Below, piece after piece: positions 27,309-37,053 of a DNA stretch of 64,000 bases; position 1 is the stretch's first letter, and every line of letters begins with the position of its first letter. The DNA is taken from positions 4,568,010 to 4,632,009 of the forward strand of contig NZ_AP025314.1 of the NCBI RefSeq assembly GCF_036492835.1. The letters run 5' to 3'. Source of the stretch: Fulvitalea axinellae (GTDB lineage Bacteria > Bacteroidota > Bacteroidia > Cytophagales > Cyclobacteriaceae). The translations under genes and the position numbers were made by a program. The notes beneath the pieces are model-generated. The model saw nothing but the letters and a program-made list of their open reading frames with translations, did no database searches and had not been told where the DNA came from.

Positions 27309-28520
27309 TTAACGCTCGTCAGAAGTACCGATACGTCCAGCACTAATCATAGCGCAACGGAAACCAATAGTCGATGTACTAGAATCCTGAGCCATGAAAC
27401 GGCGTGTACCAGGAGACAACCAGTAAGCGACATCTTTCCAAGAACCGCCTTTGTAAACTCTTGATTTGTTATTGATCATAGAGTTATGTGACTTATAGTC
27501 ATAACGCGTTTCCTCGTCACGAACATCTGAGCCCCTGTACGGGTTCAAATCGTCCATATCTTGGAACGACAATGGACGGTACATATCGAGACACCATTCG
27601 TTTACGTTGCCCGCCATGTTGTAAAGACCGAAATCATTCGGAAGGTAAGCGTAAACTTGGGCCGTAATCATAGCGCGGTCATTCAACTTACCGGCGATAC
27701 CAGCGTAGTCACCTTTACCCCTACGGAAGTTGGCCAACATCTGTCCTTGCTCTTTTCCGTATGGGTTACGAACAGCGTGTCCGTCCCAAGGATATTGACG
27801 TCTGTGCGTCTGGTTCTCGTCTTCGTAAGTTGTACCAATTTGAGCGTAAGCGGCATATTCCCACTCAGCCTCGGTAGGCAACCTGAAAGCCGGCAATACC
27901 ACACCCGATTCCAAAGGAACACGTCCTCCATCGGTTGGCACTTCCACTCCCTCGTCTTCAGCAAGACGATAGTTCACAAAATTCGTTCTCCAAGTACAGT
28001 AGTCCGAAGCCTGCTCCCAAGTAACACCGACTACAGGATAGTAGCGGAAGCCCGGGTAGCGCAAGTAATGGTCCACATACTGGTCATTGAAAGCCAAATC
28101 GGAAGCCCATACCGTAGTGTCAGGCAACGTACTGTTGATAAAGGCCCTCGAAGAGTCACTTTGCTCCACATAGTGCATGTACTCCAACCAATGCAAATTG
28201 GTAATCTCGGTCATGTCCATGTAAAACGAAGCTACCGACACCGTTCTTTCGCGGTTGTCGCGAAGGTGCATCACATCTTCCTCGTACGACCCCAAAGTAG
28301 TCCGTCCGCCCTCTATGAACACCATGTTCGGAGCATGCGGCTGCCCTCTGAAGTCCTGTACCTGGAACCCGTCGTCCTCGTTGTACTCCATGCCGGTCAC
28401 CGTACTCATCGGCCCCGGATGTTGCGCCGTGCGGTGCCCGGACCCTCCGCACGAGGCTAAAACAGCCACGCCAAGTGCGGCCATGAGGCCTGACCGGATC
28501 CTACGCCATGAATTTCTCAT
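27309..28520 (-). CDS. gldJ: GldJ-like gliding-motility lipoprotein (SUMF1/formylglycine-generating-enzyme fold)
   Basis: 403 residues from ATG 28520, chosen because MRNSWRRIRSGLMAALGVAVLASC is a lipoprotein signal with the lipidated Cys after VLAS. A SUMF1/FGE-sulfatase domain follows (about 55-395): MVFIEGGRTTLGS, FYMDMTEITNLHW, LPDTTVWASDL, YLRYPGFRYYPVVGVTWEQA, FRLPTEAEWEYAA, NDFGLYNMAGNVNEWCLD, and YKGGSWKDVAYWLSPGTRRF. The LPDT.VW and YLR.P...YPVVGV.W segments match what I recall of GldJ better than its paralogue GldK/PorK. GldJ is needed for gliding and T9SS-dependent secretion in Flavobacterium. Here it is not next to porU or gldKLMN. GldK remains the alternative. Confidence 0.8.
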   Translation of the reverse strand: MRNSWRRIRSGLMAALGVAVLASCGGSGHRTAQHPGPMSTVTGMEYNEDDGFQVQDFRGQPHAPNMVFIEGGRTTLGSYEEDVMHLRDNRERTVSVASFYMDMTEITNLHWLEYMHYVEQSDSSRAFINSTLPDTTVWASDLAFNDQYVDHYLRYPGFRYYPVVGVTWEQASDYCTWRTNFVNYRLAEDEGVEVPTDGGRVPLESGVVLPAFRLPTEAEWEYAAYAQIGTTYEDENQTHRRQYPWDGHAVRNPYGKEQGQMLANFRRGKGDYAGIAGKLNDRAMITAQVYAYLPNDFGLYNMAGNVNEWCLDMYRPLSFQDMDDLNPYRGSDVRDEETRYDYKSHNSMINNKSRVYKGGSWKDVAYWLSPGTRRFMAQDSSTSTIGFRCAMISAGRIGTSDER

Positions 28521-28720
28521 AACTGACAATTTTTTATTCAATACCCTGTAAATGTTCACTAATATAATGAGTTAATGCCTTGATACCAAGCTTTGTGATT
28601 ATTCGAATGTTAAATGTGCCTGTCGTTAGTGTAAGCAAATGGCCCTGAAAACCTTTTCCGGCCCCATTATCACAAGTTTCCGAAAAGCACAAAATTGAAT
28701 TATTTGACGCTAAGTGGCAA

Positions 28721-31700
28721 TCAATCCGCTTGTATATTTTCAAAAAGGCCTAATGCCTCATCTACGTCGGTCACCTCTTGGACAACCAACATTGGGCGCC
28801 CTTTCAACTCTTTTAATTTTGACTTTTTTGGATTCTTTTGAACAAAAGACAAAATCTTTCCAAAAACAGGCGATTGGAAATACGTGTCATGTTTTTCCGA
28901 AACGAAATATCCTCGCATCACTCCGCCTTTCATCGTGAGCCTTTCAAAACCCATCGACTGGGCTTGCCACCTGACCCGAATTGTTTTCACCAAATCTTCC
29001 ACAGGCCTAGGCAACTTTCCGAAACGGTCTTTAAGTTCTTTTACAAACTCATCCAACTTGTCTTTTTCCTTGATTTTATCTAATCGCGTGTAAAGTCCCA
29101 AGCGTTCGGCCGTATTGGAAACGTAATCCTCTGGAACTAAAAGCTCCCAATCCGTCTCGACGTTGCAATCCTCCACAAAAGGTTTCGGCTTCTCTTCCTT
29201 TTTCACCTCATTGGCAAACAGCTCTTTGAATTTGGTTTCTTTTAATTCTTTAACGGCTTCGTCCAATATTTTATGATACATTTCGAAGCCTAAATCAGTA
29301 ATAAATCCACTTTGTTCGGCTCCGAGCAAATTTCCGGCGCCCCTGATATCCAAGTCGCGCATCGCCACTTTGAATCCGTCACCGAGATCGGAAAACTCTT
29401 CTAGCGTACTGAGCCTTTTTCTAGCCTCTCCAGTCATAACAGAAACCGGCGGTGAGAGCAGGTAACAAAAGGCCTTACGGTTTGAACGCCCGACCCGCCC
29501 GCGCATCTGGTGAAGATCGGACAAACCGAACATGTGCGCTTGGTTGATCACAATCGTATTGGCGTTCGGAATATCCAAACCGGACTCGATGATATTTGTC
29601 GAAACTAACACATCGTATGCGCCATCGATAAAATCGACCATCACACGCTCCAACTTCGCCCCTTCCATTTGGCCATGGGCCACCGCTATCCGAGCATCAG
29701 GCACGAGACGTTTGATCAGCGCCCCTATTGACTCGATATCCTCCACGCGATTATGTACGAAAAAGACTTGTCCGCCCCTTCTCAACTCATAGCTGACGGC
29801 ATCTCTGACAACCGCTTCCCCAAAAGTGTGAATCTCCGTAGTAACGGGCTGACGGTTTGGTGGCGGAGTGGAAATAACGCTAAGGTCGCGGGCGCCCATT
29901 AGCGAAAAGTGTAACGTTCGTGGAATCGGAGTGGCCGTGAGCGTCAGGGCGTCCACATCCACCCGCATCTCCTTGAGCTTTTCCTTTACTTTGACTCCAA
30001 ACTTCTGTTCTTCGTCAATTACCATCAGACCCAAATCCTTAAACTTGACGTCTTTGTTAGCCAAGCGGTGCGTTCCGATAAGTATATCGACCTTACCTTC
30101 CGCAGAATCGGTCAAGATTTCCCGAACTTGCTTGGCGGACTTAAACCTGTTAATGTATTCCACCCTCACGGGAAAATTAGATAACCGTTCGGAGAAAGTA
30201 CGGTGATGTTGCATAGCCAGGATAGTCGTCGGAACCAGAACGGCAACCTGTTTGCCGGAGGCCACAGACTTGAAGGCGGCCCGGATTGCGATTTCCGTCT
30301 TACCAAAGCCTACATCTCCGCAAACCAACCTGTCCATTGGGTGGGCCAATTCCATATCGGCTTTCACTTCCTTTGTGGCTTTGGCTTGGTCCGGAGTGTC
30401 CTCATACAAAAACGACGACTCCAACTCGGCCTGCATAAAATCGTCGGTGGGAAACGCAAAGCCGGGGGCGTTCTTGCGTCGGGCGTATAGCTTAATCAGA
30501 TCATCGGCAATGTCCATGACCTTGCTCTTGGCTCGTTTTTTCTTATTGTTCCATTCTTGGGAGCCAAGCTTGCTCATCGCCGGAGGCACGCCCTCTTTGC
30601 CCGAATATTTGGACACTTTATGCAATGCGTGCAGACTCACATAAAGCAGATCGTCACCTTTATAAATTAGGCGGATGGATTCCTGCTTTCTGCCGTTCAC
30701 ATCCACCAGTTCAAGCCCTGCGAACCGCCCGATCCCGTGATCGACATGCGTCACGAAATCGCCGGTTTTCAGCGAACGAAGCTCTTTGAGCGTCATTGCC
30801 CGGGAGCGAGTATGTTTTTCTTTGGTTTTAAATCTATGGAATCTTTCAAAAATCTGATGATCAGTATAACAGGCTACTCCTTGGGTTTTATCCACAAAAC
30901 CTGCCCGAAGGTCATTCCGCCCGATTTCAAATTTGGTATTGGGACTTATTTCCTCGAAGATTTTGCGCAATCTTTCCAGTTGTTTTTCCGAGTCCGAAAC
31001 CAGAAACGTATCCAATCCTTTGGCGCTGTTTTCATCCAGATTTTCGGCCAAAAGCTCAAAATTCTTATTGAAAGACGGCTGAGCTTCCGCTTGCCTTTCG
31101 AAAACTTTGGAATGATCCAGATAAAACCGGTTACCGAACTCCACCCGCCTGAAATCAAGGGATTTTTTGGCGAAGGCATCAGCGGTTTCGTAAAGGTCTT
31201 CCGGAGACAACACGACCTGAGCCTCGTGCTTGGCGGTTATCTCCTCGAATTTTTCTCCCGCTTTCTCAAAGCTTTTTTCCAGCACATCCAGCGTCAGCTG
31301 ATAATCTTTGAACCAAAGCACTGAGGATTCCGGGATAAAATCCAGAAACGATTCCCTGCGCTCTTCGGTAAGTTTAGTCTGAACGTCAGGGATCAAATCA
31401 AAACGCCCGACAGATTCGACCGAAAGCTGTGTTTCCGGATCAAAACTCCGGACGCTTTCCACTTCGTCCCCGAAAAGTTCGATACGGAAAGGAAAGTCCG
31501 CCGAGTAGGAATAAATATCGATAATGCCACCCCTGACAGCGAATTGTCCGGCTTCGTAAACAAAATCCGACCGTTCGAAACCATAATCGACCAACATCTC
31601 GCAAAGGAATTCGACATCGATTTCGTCACCTTCTTTTACGGTGTAAGTGTTCGTCTTAAGCGACCTTTTGTTGATCACTTTCTCAGACAACGCTTCCGGA

Positions 31701-32086
31701 TAAGTGACCAACAACCAACCCCTGTCAAGGCGTTGGTTCAGTTCGTTCAGCACTTCCGCCCTTTGCAGTACATTGGCGTTTTCGGTTTCCTCCGGCCGGT
31801 AAGGCCTTTTGGCAGATGACGGAAAAAACAGCGTATCTTTCAGCCCCAACCCTCGCAAATCGGAATGAAAGTAAGCGGCCTCTTCCCTGTCATGAAGCAC
31901 GAAGACGTGCCTCATATCCGAAAAAACCGAAGCCAAAGCCACGGCGGCGCAACTGTCCATCGATCCCACCAAGCCTTTGACAGCCGTATTTTTAGAATCT
32001 TCACGGAGAGCATGAGCAAACGACAATAATTCGGGATCTTCGGCGTAGCGCCGGATCAGGGTGTTTTCGGAATTTTCTTGGCTCAT
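28721..32086 (-). CDS. mfd: Transcription-repair coupling factor
   Basis: 1121 residues, a full-length Mfd. It displaces RNA polymerase stalled at DNA lesions and recruits UvrA. Domains in order: UvrB-homology module (about 30-230: FFPSSAKRPYRPEETENANVLQR), linker, RNA-polymerase-interacting CarD-like domain (438-495: LKTGDFVTHVDHGIGRFAGLE), DEAD/DEAH translocase with Walker A GDVGFGKTEIA at about 590-600 and DEEQ in the B motif, helicase C domain with SGLDIPNANT and HQMRGRVGRSNRKAFCYLL, and the TRCF C-terminal domain. The next upstream gene on the same strand (lipoprotein) is 23 bp away, so they may share a transcript. No clear terminator follows. Confidence 0.97.
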   Translation of the reverse strand: MSQENSENTLIRRYAEDPELLSFAHALREDSKNTAVKGLVGSMDSCAAVALASVFSDMRHVFVLHDREEAAYFHSDLRGLGLKDTLFFPSSAKRPYRPEETENANVLQRAEVLNELNQRLDRGWLLVTYPEALSEKVINKRSLKTNTYTVKEGDEIDVEFLCEMLVDYGFERSDFVYEAGQFAVRGGIIDIYSYSADFPFRIELFGDEVESVRSFDPETQLSVESVGRFDLIPDVQTKLTEERRESFLDFIPESSVLWFKDYQLTLDVLEKSFEKAGEKFEEITAKHEAQVVLSPEDLYETADAFAKKSLDFRRVEFGNRFYLDHSKVFERQAEAQPSFNKNFELLAENLDENSAKGLDTFLVSDSEKQLERLRKIFEEISPNTKFEIGRNDLRAGFVDKTQGVACYTDHQIFERFHRFKTKEKHTRSRAMTLKELRSLKTGDFVTHVDHGIGRFAGLELVDVNGRKQESIRLIYKGDDLLYVSLHALHKVSKYSGKEGVPPAMSKLGSQEWNNKKKRAKSKVMDIADDLIKLYARRKNAPGFAFPTDDFMQAELESSFLYEDTPDQAKATKEVKADMELAHPMDRLVCGDVGFGKTEIAIRAAFKSVASGKQVAVLVPTTILAMQHHRTFSERLSNFPVRVEYINRFKSAKQVREILTDSAEGKVDILIGTHRLANKDVKFKDLGLMVIDEEQKFGVKVKEKLKEMRVDVDALTLTATPIPRTLHFSLMGARDLSVISTPPPNRQPVTTEIHTFGEAVVRDAVSYELRRGGQVFFVHNRVEDIESIGALIKRLVPDARIAVAHGQMEGAKLERVMVDFIDGAYDVLVSTNIIESGLDIPNANTIVINQAHMFGLSDLHQMRGRVGRSNRKAFCYLLSPPVSVMTGEARKRLSTLEEFSDLGDGFKVAMRDLDIRGAGNLLGAEQSGFITDLGFEMYHKILDEAVKELKETKFKELFANEVKKEEKPKPFVEDCNVETDWELLVPEDYVSNTAERLGLYTRLDKIKEKDKLDEFVKELKDRFGKLPRPVEDLVKTIRVRWQAQSMGFERLTMKGGVMRGYFVSEKHDTYFQSPVFGKILSFVQKNPKKSKLKELKGRPMLVVQEVTDVDEALGLFENIQAD

Positions 32087-32109
32087 TTATTCAACAACAG
32101 TCCGACAGA

Positions 32110-32559
32110 TTACCGGAGTTTCACTTTTCTCTTCACGTCTATAGGCACCTTAAAATTGATGCCGTAAGAGTTTGCCTTCACGTATCCCACAAAGCGCAAC
32201 TCCGTACTCTTCCCTCCCAAAATGGACATTATGGAGCCCAAAAGGTTTTTCTCAACTTTCTTTTTGGAAAGCTTGACTACAAAAGGCACTTTAAAATCGC
32301 TTTCGGCTTTTATGTCCAGATCATAAGCCTTATCTATTCCCCCCCAACTTTCATTGCCCATCAAAACGTCAATTTTCACTTCTTTAAGCTTCACCGAACG
32401 CTTATTTGGATTATACAGCACTGCATCGGCTGTCAGCTCCACACTTTCATCATAGGAAACCGACAAATTCTCAATCTTCTTGAAAACAGGTGGTTCCGGT
32501 TTTATACAAGCCGTAAGGAACAGCGCAAGAAACAAACTCAAAAAGAAATTCCTATTCAT
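32110..32559 (-). CDS. LEA14/WHy-type lipoprotein
   Basis: 149 residues. Signal peptide with lipobox LFLTAC (Cys18), then a single domain of the late-embryogenesis-abundant type 2 (WHy) kind: FKKIENLSVSYDESVELTADAVLYNPNKRSVKLKEVKIDV with the conserved NPN, and a hydrophobic C-terminal strand set. Such small lipoproteins are common in the phylum and have no established function. It is 23 bp upstream of mfd on the same strand. Confidence 0.72.
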   Translation of the reverse strand: MNRNFFLSLFLALFLTACIKPEPPVFKKIENLSVSYDESVELTADAVLYNPNKRSVKLKEVKIDVLMGNESWGGIDKAYDLDIKAESDFKVPFVVKLSKKKVEKNLLGSIMSILGGKSTELRFVGYVKANSYGINFKVPIDVKRKVKLR

Positions 32560-32738
32560 ACCAAATTCTGGTTGGTTCTTAGTGAAAGGAGATTAATCCA
32601 AAGGTCCAAAACCTGTAGAAAGAATGGCCACAAGACTCCCCGCCTAATATTTATAATGTTGAGAAAGTTAGAAAAATCGTGGGAAATTCGTCTTAAGAAG
32701 TCGATATTTTCCGCCACCCAAAACCAACCCGTTCCCAT

Positions 32739-33764
32739 ATGTACCTAAGCGCCCGGCTTCGCAACAACCTTAACTTCGCAAGCAAACTAACGCCAAAAAA
32801 AATTCTGAACGCAGTGCGCCTGTACCGTTCGTTTTTTATGTCTAAGCGAAAAGGCAAAGCGCTTCACGCCGGTATGCCCGCGGCCGTCTCGTTAGAGCCC
32901 ACCACCTCATGTAATTTGCGTTGCCCTGAGTGTCCCAGCGGATTAAGGAGTTTCTCCCGACCGACCGGAATGCTCAAGCCAGAACTTTTCGAACAGGTTT
33001 TGGACGAACTCGCCCCTTTTTTGGTCCATTTATTTCTTTATTTTCAAGGAGAACCTTACCTCAACCCATCTTTCTTCAAAATGGTCAAATACGCACATGG
33101 AAAAAACGTGTATACGGCCACCTCTACCAACGCCCATTATCTTGACGAGAAACGCGCCAAACTCACGGTGGAATCCGGATTGGACAAGCTGATAGTTTCC
33201 GTAGACGGAACCACCCAAAACACATACGAAGGTTACCGGATTGGCGGGAGTCTTGACAAGGTGAAAGACGGAATATCCAACCTTGTCCGAATGCGGAAAA
33301 AGCTGAAATCGCACAAACCGTATATCGAAATGCAGTTCCTTGTCACGGGCAAAAACGAACATGAAATCCAAGATGCCCGATTGATGGCCAAATCATTAGG
33401 AGTGGATAATCTGGCCTTAAAGACGGCCCAGATTTATGATTATGAAAACGGCTCGGACCTTATTCCTTCCAATAATAAATACAGTCGTTACCGTAAAAAC
33501 CCAGACGGAAAATGGAGCATAAAAAATGACTGGCCAAATGAATGTCTCAAAATGTGGACATCATGCGTCATCACTTGGGACGGGCAGATCACGCCCTGCT
33601 GTTATGACAAAGACGCCAAATACGGAATGGGGAATACCGACGGGAAAAAATTCTCGGAAATCTGGAATGGAAAGAAGTACGCCTCCTTTCGCCAAGCTAT
33701 TCTGAACAGTCGAAAGTCTATCGATATATGCAGAAACTGTACCGAAGGGATGAAAACATTATGA
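32739..33764 (+). CDS. Radical SAM protein with SPASM domain, target unknown
   Basis: 341 residues. The radical SAM cluster motif CNLRCPEC gives Cys58, Cys62 and Cys65; the barrel continues with GEPYLNPSFF (SAM-binding GGEP-like) and LIVSVDGTTQNTYEGYR. The C-terminal SPASM region has W.SCVITWDGQITPCCYDKD, GN, FSEIWNGKKYASFRQAI and ICRNC, for additional iron-sulfur clusters. Members modify peptides, proteins or cell-wall precursors. No small precursor peptide or maturation partner is visible nearby, so its substrate is unknown. The start at 32739 precedes the conserved part by 45 residues, which is plausible but not confirmed. Confidence 0.88.
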   Translation: MYLSARLRNNLNFASKLTPKKILNAVRLYRSFFMSKRKGKALHAGMPAAVSLEPTTSCNLRCPECPSGLRSFSRPTGMLKPELFEQVLDELAPFLVHLFLYFQGEPYLNPSFFKMVKYAHGKNVYTATSTNAHYLDEKRAKLTVESGLDKLIVSVDGTTQNTYEGYRIGGSLDKVKDGISNLVRMRKKLKSHKPYIEMQFLVTGKNEHEIQDARLMAKSLGVDNLALKTAQIYDYENGSDLIPSNNKYSRYRKNPDGKWSIKNDWPNECLKMWTSCVITWDGQITPCCYDKDAKYGMGNTDGKKFSEIWNGKKYASFRQAILNSRKSIDICRNCTEGMKTL

Positions 33765-34016
33765 AACGCTCTAGTCACTAACCAAAAAGACATTTCCAAA
33801 GCACTTAAAAAGAGAAAAAACACCTTTCCACACTTCCTGAGCTAAACCGATTCCAGCCCGGTCGCCCACACAAAGAAAACTATACTGGCCATTTACCTAC
33901 ATCCACTCACTGCATCACATACTAATATTTTCAACCGTTAATCTCATTGTATTTTTTTTACTATTCTTTGTTTTATATATTGTATCATACTACGACACCA
34001 GCCCCGCTCAGAAAGT

Positions 34017-35132
34017 ATGAAACTATTGTTTGCTTTTTTTTTAAGCACCATCAGTCTGTTGCAGTTGCCTCTGGCTTCTGGCTCGCCACATGCGGGCGTT
34101 CACGATAAGGCGCCGGTCGCCAAACTAGAATGGCAACAGCAAGAAATAGAATCGCTAAAGAAGCAGGAACAAATCAACCAATCCGAGTTGCAAGAGCGCG
34201 ACAACCAGGTCGGCGCCCTGTTGCTCAGTTTGGCCACTTTGGGCGCTTTGCTGTTCTTTTTGGCTCGTCAGAGCTATAGACAAAAGCGTATGAACCTAAT
34301 GCTTGACCACAAAAACAAGCAACTAAAGACGCAACGCGTCATGATGCAACGCCATCAGAAATATCTGGACAAAAAGAACGACGAACTACTGCTCAGCAAT
34401 GAAGCCCTGGAAGAACAAATCAGGGAAAAAAACGAAATCATCCGCATTGTCGCTCATGACTTAAGGTCGCCCCTCAACAATATTCTCGGCCTCAGCGAGC
34501 TTTTGGCCATGGACGACAACCTTTCCGTCGATCAAAGAAAATACCTCCAGATGATCCAAAAGGTCGTCAGTGACGGCGACGACCTTATCCAAAGGCTCTT
34601 GGATGCCGACGCTCTAGACCAAAAACATGTTACTCTGGAACTGAAGCAAGTAAACTTGGCGGCAATAAGCGATTCTGCCATCGAAAGCGAAGCCTCGCAT
34701 GCCAGCCGTAAACGCATTACTGTAAATGTCGATTACAAAGAAGGTCCATTTATTATCGACACGGATCCCCGCCTGATCAAACAGGCCATCGGCAACCTTC
34801 TCTCGAACGCCATCAAATTCACCCCGCAAGGAAAAAGCGTGTCAGTAAGAATCCAGCGCACAGGGGAGCACATCACTTGGGAGGTTGAGGACCAAGGACC
34901 GGGAATTTCTCCGGAGGACAGAAAAAAACTCTTCATGAAATTCTCAAAGCTTTCCCCGCAACCCACGGGAGGGGAAAAATCCAGCGGTCTCGGGCTTTCC
35001 ATCGTCAAAAAAATAATTGACCGCTTGGGTGGCGAAGTCCATTGTGAAAGCACCGAAGGAAAAGGCTCCGTTTTCAGCCTTCAAATCCCGCTCTCAGTAT
35101 CCGTCGAAGCGAACCTAGTCCCCCACGCCTAA
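34017..35132 (+). CDS. Sensor histidine kinase
   Basis: 371 residues. N-terminal signal-like helix (1-20), then a basic/Gln-rich coiled coil (36-62), one membrane segment about 65-84, a second coiled coil (85-140), HisKA with phospho-acceptor His147 in RIVAHDLRSPLNNILGLSELL, and HATPase_c with LLSNAIKFTP, VEDQGPGIS, and GLGLSIVKKI. There is no receiver domain and no adjacent response regulator, so it is an orphan whose partner is elsewhere. The 30-60-residue region between helix and TM is too short for a classic sensor domain, so signals may come from membrane partners. Confidence 0.92.
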   Translation: MKLLFAFFLSTISLLQLPLASGSPHAGVHDKAPVAKLEWQQQEIESLKKQEQINQSELQERDNQVGALLLSLATLGALLFFLARQSYRQKRMNLMLDHKNKQLKTQRVMMQRHQKYLDKKNDELLLSNEALEEQIREKNEIIRIVAHDLRSPLNNILGLSELLAMDDNLSVDQRKYLQMIQKVVSDGDDLIQRLLDADALDQKHVTLELKQVNLAAISDSAIESEASHASRKRITVNVDYKEGPFIIDTDPRLIKQAIGNLLSNAIKFTPQGKSVSVRIQRTGEHITWEVEDQGPGISPEDRKKLFMKFSKLSPQPTGGEKSSGLGLSIVKKIIDRLGGEVHCESTEGKGSVFSLQIPLSVSVEANLVPHA

Positions 35133-35303
35133 TAAACCGTCCGCTATCTTCCCCACCTACATCTATATTATAATTGCCGAAATATCCAGAATTGTTGCTT
35201 TTCCCACTCAATCTGTCATTACTCCATAAAACAAGGGCCATATCATGGATATTTAGTGACCAAAATCATATCGAATCAGTTAGTTAAGTTGCACTCTTAT
35301 TGG

Positions 35304-35311
35304 TAAGTTTG
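35304..35311 (+). promoter_or_regulatory. -7 promoter box for mdh
   Basis: TAAGTTTG is an exact TAnnTTTG; it lies 44 bp before the chosen mdh start. The -33 element is weak (TTA 21 bp upstream, TTG at only 12 bp). Confidence 0.5.
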
Positions 35312-35354
35312 CTCTTAGTCAATGACGTTAAAATCCAAAAAAACACATACTGTT

Positions 35355-36284
35355 ATGGCAAAAGTGACCGTAGTCGGTGCCGGTAACGTAGGAGCTACCT
35401 GCGCGGACGTTCTCGCTTACAGAGAAATCGCCAACGAAGTAGTTTTGGTTGATATCAAAGAAGGTTTTGCCGAAGGCAAAGCCCTTGATATCTGGCAAAA
35501 AGCACCTATCAACCTGTACGACACCCGTACTGTTGGTTCTACTAACGATTACTCTAAGACCGCGAACTCTGACGTTGTCGTAATCACATCAGGTCTGCCT
35601 CGTAAACCCGGCATGACCCGTGACGACCTTATCGCTACCAACGCCGGTATCGTTAAGAGCGTAACTGAAAACGTAATCAAGCATTCTCCTGAAGCCATCA
35701 TCATCATCGTTTCGAATCCGCTTGACGTGATGACTTACCAGGCGCACATCACATCACAGTTCCCTCGCACTAAAGTAATGGGTATGGCTGGTATCCTCGA
35801 TACCGCCCGCTACAGAGCTTTCTTGGCCGAGGCTTTGAATGTTTCTCCAAAGGACATCCAGGCTGTATTGATGGGCGGACACGGCGACACTATGGTTCCG
35901 TTGCCACGTTACACCACTGTAGGCGGTATCCCTGTAACTGAGCTCATCGACGAGGAAACTCTCGAAGCTATCGTTCAGCGTACCAAAACTGGTGGCGGAG
36001 AATTGGTTAAGTTGATGGGTACTTCGGCTTGGTATGCTCCAGGTTCGGCCGCTGCTCAAATGACTGAGGCCATATTGAAAGACCAGCGTCGCGTATTCCC
36101 AGTTTGCGTTAAGCTCGAAGGTGAGTACGGTATCGACAACTGCTACCTCGGTGTTCCTGTAATCCTCGGAAAGAACGGTATCGAGAAGATCATCGAACTC
36201 GACTTGAACGAGGACGAAATGGCGTTGCTCAAAACTTCTGAGAAGCACGTTAAAGAAGTAATGGACGTATTGGACAAAATGTAA
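35355..36284 (+). CDS. mdh: Malate dehydrogenase (NAD)
   Basis: 309 residues from ATG 35355 (MAKVTVVGAG...); an upstream in-frame ATG at 35322 would add an unlikely basic stretch. TCA-cycle oxidation of malate to oxaloacetate with NAD. Visible: Rossmann motif GAGNVG, NAD-specific Asp33, substrate Arg83 and Arg89 in LPRKPGMTRDDL, VSNPLDVMTY, Arg152 in GILDTARYR, and the catalytic His176 in GGHGDTMVP. It belongs to the lactate-dehydrogenase-like MDH class common in Bacteroidota. Codon choice is more biased than that of neighbours, which suits a highly expressed gene. Followed by a terminator. Confidence 0.97.
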   Translation: MAKVTVVGAGNVGATCADVLAYREIANEVVLVDIKEGFAEGKALDIWQKAPINLYDTRTVGSTNDYSKTANSDVVVITSGLPRKPGMTRDDLIATNAGIVKSVTENVIKHSPEAIIIIVSNPLDVMTYQAHITSQFPRTKVMGMAGILDTARYRAFLAEALNVSPKDIQAVLMGGHGDTMVPLPRYTTVGGIPVTELIDEETLEAIVQRTKTGGGELVKLMGTSAWYAPGSAAAQMTEAILKDQRRVFPVCVKLEGEYGIDNCYLGVPVILGKNGIEKIIELDLNEDEMALLKTSEKHVKEVMDVLDKM

Positions 36285-36314
36285 GCCATACTTCCTGACA
36301 TACAAAATATTTAG

Positions 36315-36340
36315 GCCCGCCATATGGCGGGCTTAATTTT
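36315..36340 (+). terminator. Intrinsic terminator after mdh
   Basis: Perfect 18-nt palindrome gcccgccatatggcgggc followed by ttaattttt. Confidence 0.85.
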
Positions 36341-36421
36341 TGCCCATACTTTTTTCAACTGATCATAAATTCTAATTCTTTTTATATAAAAAAATCATTT
36401 CTGCATATTTTTTGCAAACTG

Positions 36422-36435
36422 TTATGCATGCATAA
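36422..36435. promoter_or_regulatory. Palindrome upstream of marR-fad, candidate operator
   Basis: ttatgcatgcataa is a perfect 14-bp palindrome in an otherwise AT-rich, non-coding stretch, 59 bp upstream of the MarR start codon. Length and symmetry suit a MarR dimer. That this MarR protein binds here is inference. Confidence 0.55.
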
Positions 36436-36493
36436 TATTATTCATTAACTTAAAAGACAAGCACTTAGGCCAATGACCTGAAAACCTACCGAT

Positions 36494-36958
36494 ATGACAC
36501 GCGAAGAATCCGTTGATTATATCTTCAAATCCGTTTGGCACGCCATCTACCGCATGTACAACCAGCACGCCAACAAACACGGATTTACCACTACGGTAGG
36601 TTTCGTATTGCTGAACATCCATTACGAAAAAGGAACGCCCGCCACCAAAATAGCTCCGAAGCTGGGCTTGGAACCCAGAAGCCTGACCCGGATACTAAAA
36701 TCCATGGAAGAGGAAGGGCTGATTCATAAGAAGAAAGATTCCGAAGACAAACGGACCGTCAACATCTATCTGACGGAAGAGGGAAGAAGAAAACGTGAGC
36801 TGGCCAAAGTGGGGGTCATGGGCTTCAACCAGTCCGTCCGGAAACTGATTTCTGACGACGAACTCGAAAATCTGCAACGGGTAGCCGGAAAAGTCTTTGA
36901 AGTGGTCCGCAATCTGGATTTGAGCGAAGAAACAACGCTCGATTCCCTGGAGGACTGA
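36494..36958 (+). CDS. MarR-family transcriptional regulator, probable fad-operon regulator
   Basis: 154 residues with a winged helix-turn-helix (about 30-105): GFVLLNIHYEKGTPATKIAPKLGLEPRSLTRILKSMEEEGLI, and the wing SEDKRTVNIYLTEEGR. Helices at both ends would form the dimer interface. It sits 95 bp upstream of a three-gene beta-oxidation operon on the same strand, without an obvious terminator between, and behind a perfect palindrome. By analogy with other MarR-type regulators of fatty-acid and aromatic degradation it probably responds to an acyl-CoA; that is inference. Confidence 0.88.
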   Translation: MTREESVDYIFKSVWHAIYRMYNQHANKHGFTTTVGFVLLNIHYEKGTPATKIAPKLGLEPRSLTRILKSMEEEGLIHKKKDSEDKRTVNIYLTEEGRRKRELAKVGVMGFNQSVRKLISDDELENLQRVAGKVFEVVRNLDLSEETTLDSLED

Positions 36959-37053
36959 CATCCTAATATTACGCATTCTGTTTGTGGGGAAGGATTAGAA
37001 GGGGAGAACTCTGTCTCTGTATCGAATAACGATCAATCATAAACCCAAACAAA

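Noticed and set aside
27561..28460. 299-codon plus-strand frame
   Set aside because: Antisense to the gldJ-like gene; a mirror of its coding bias.
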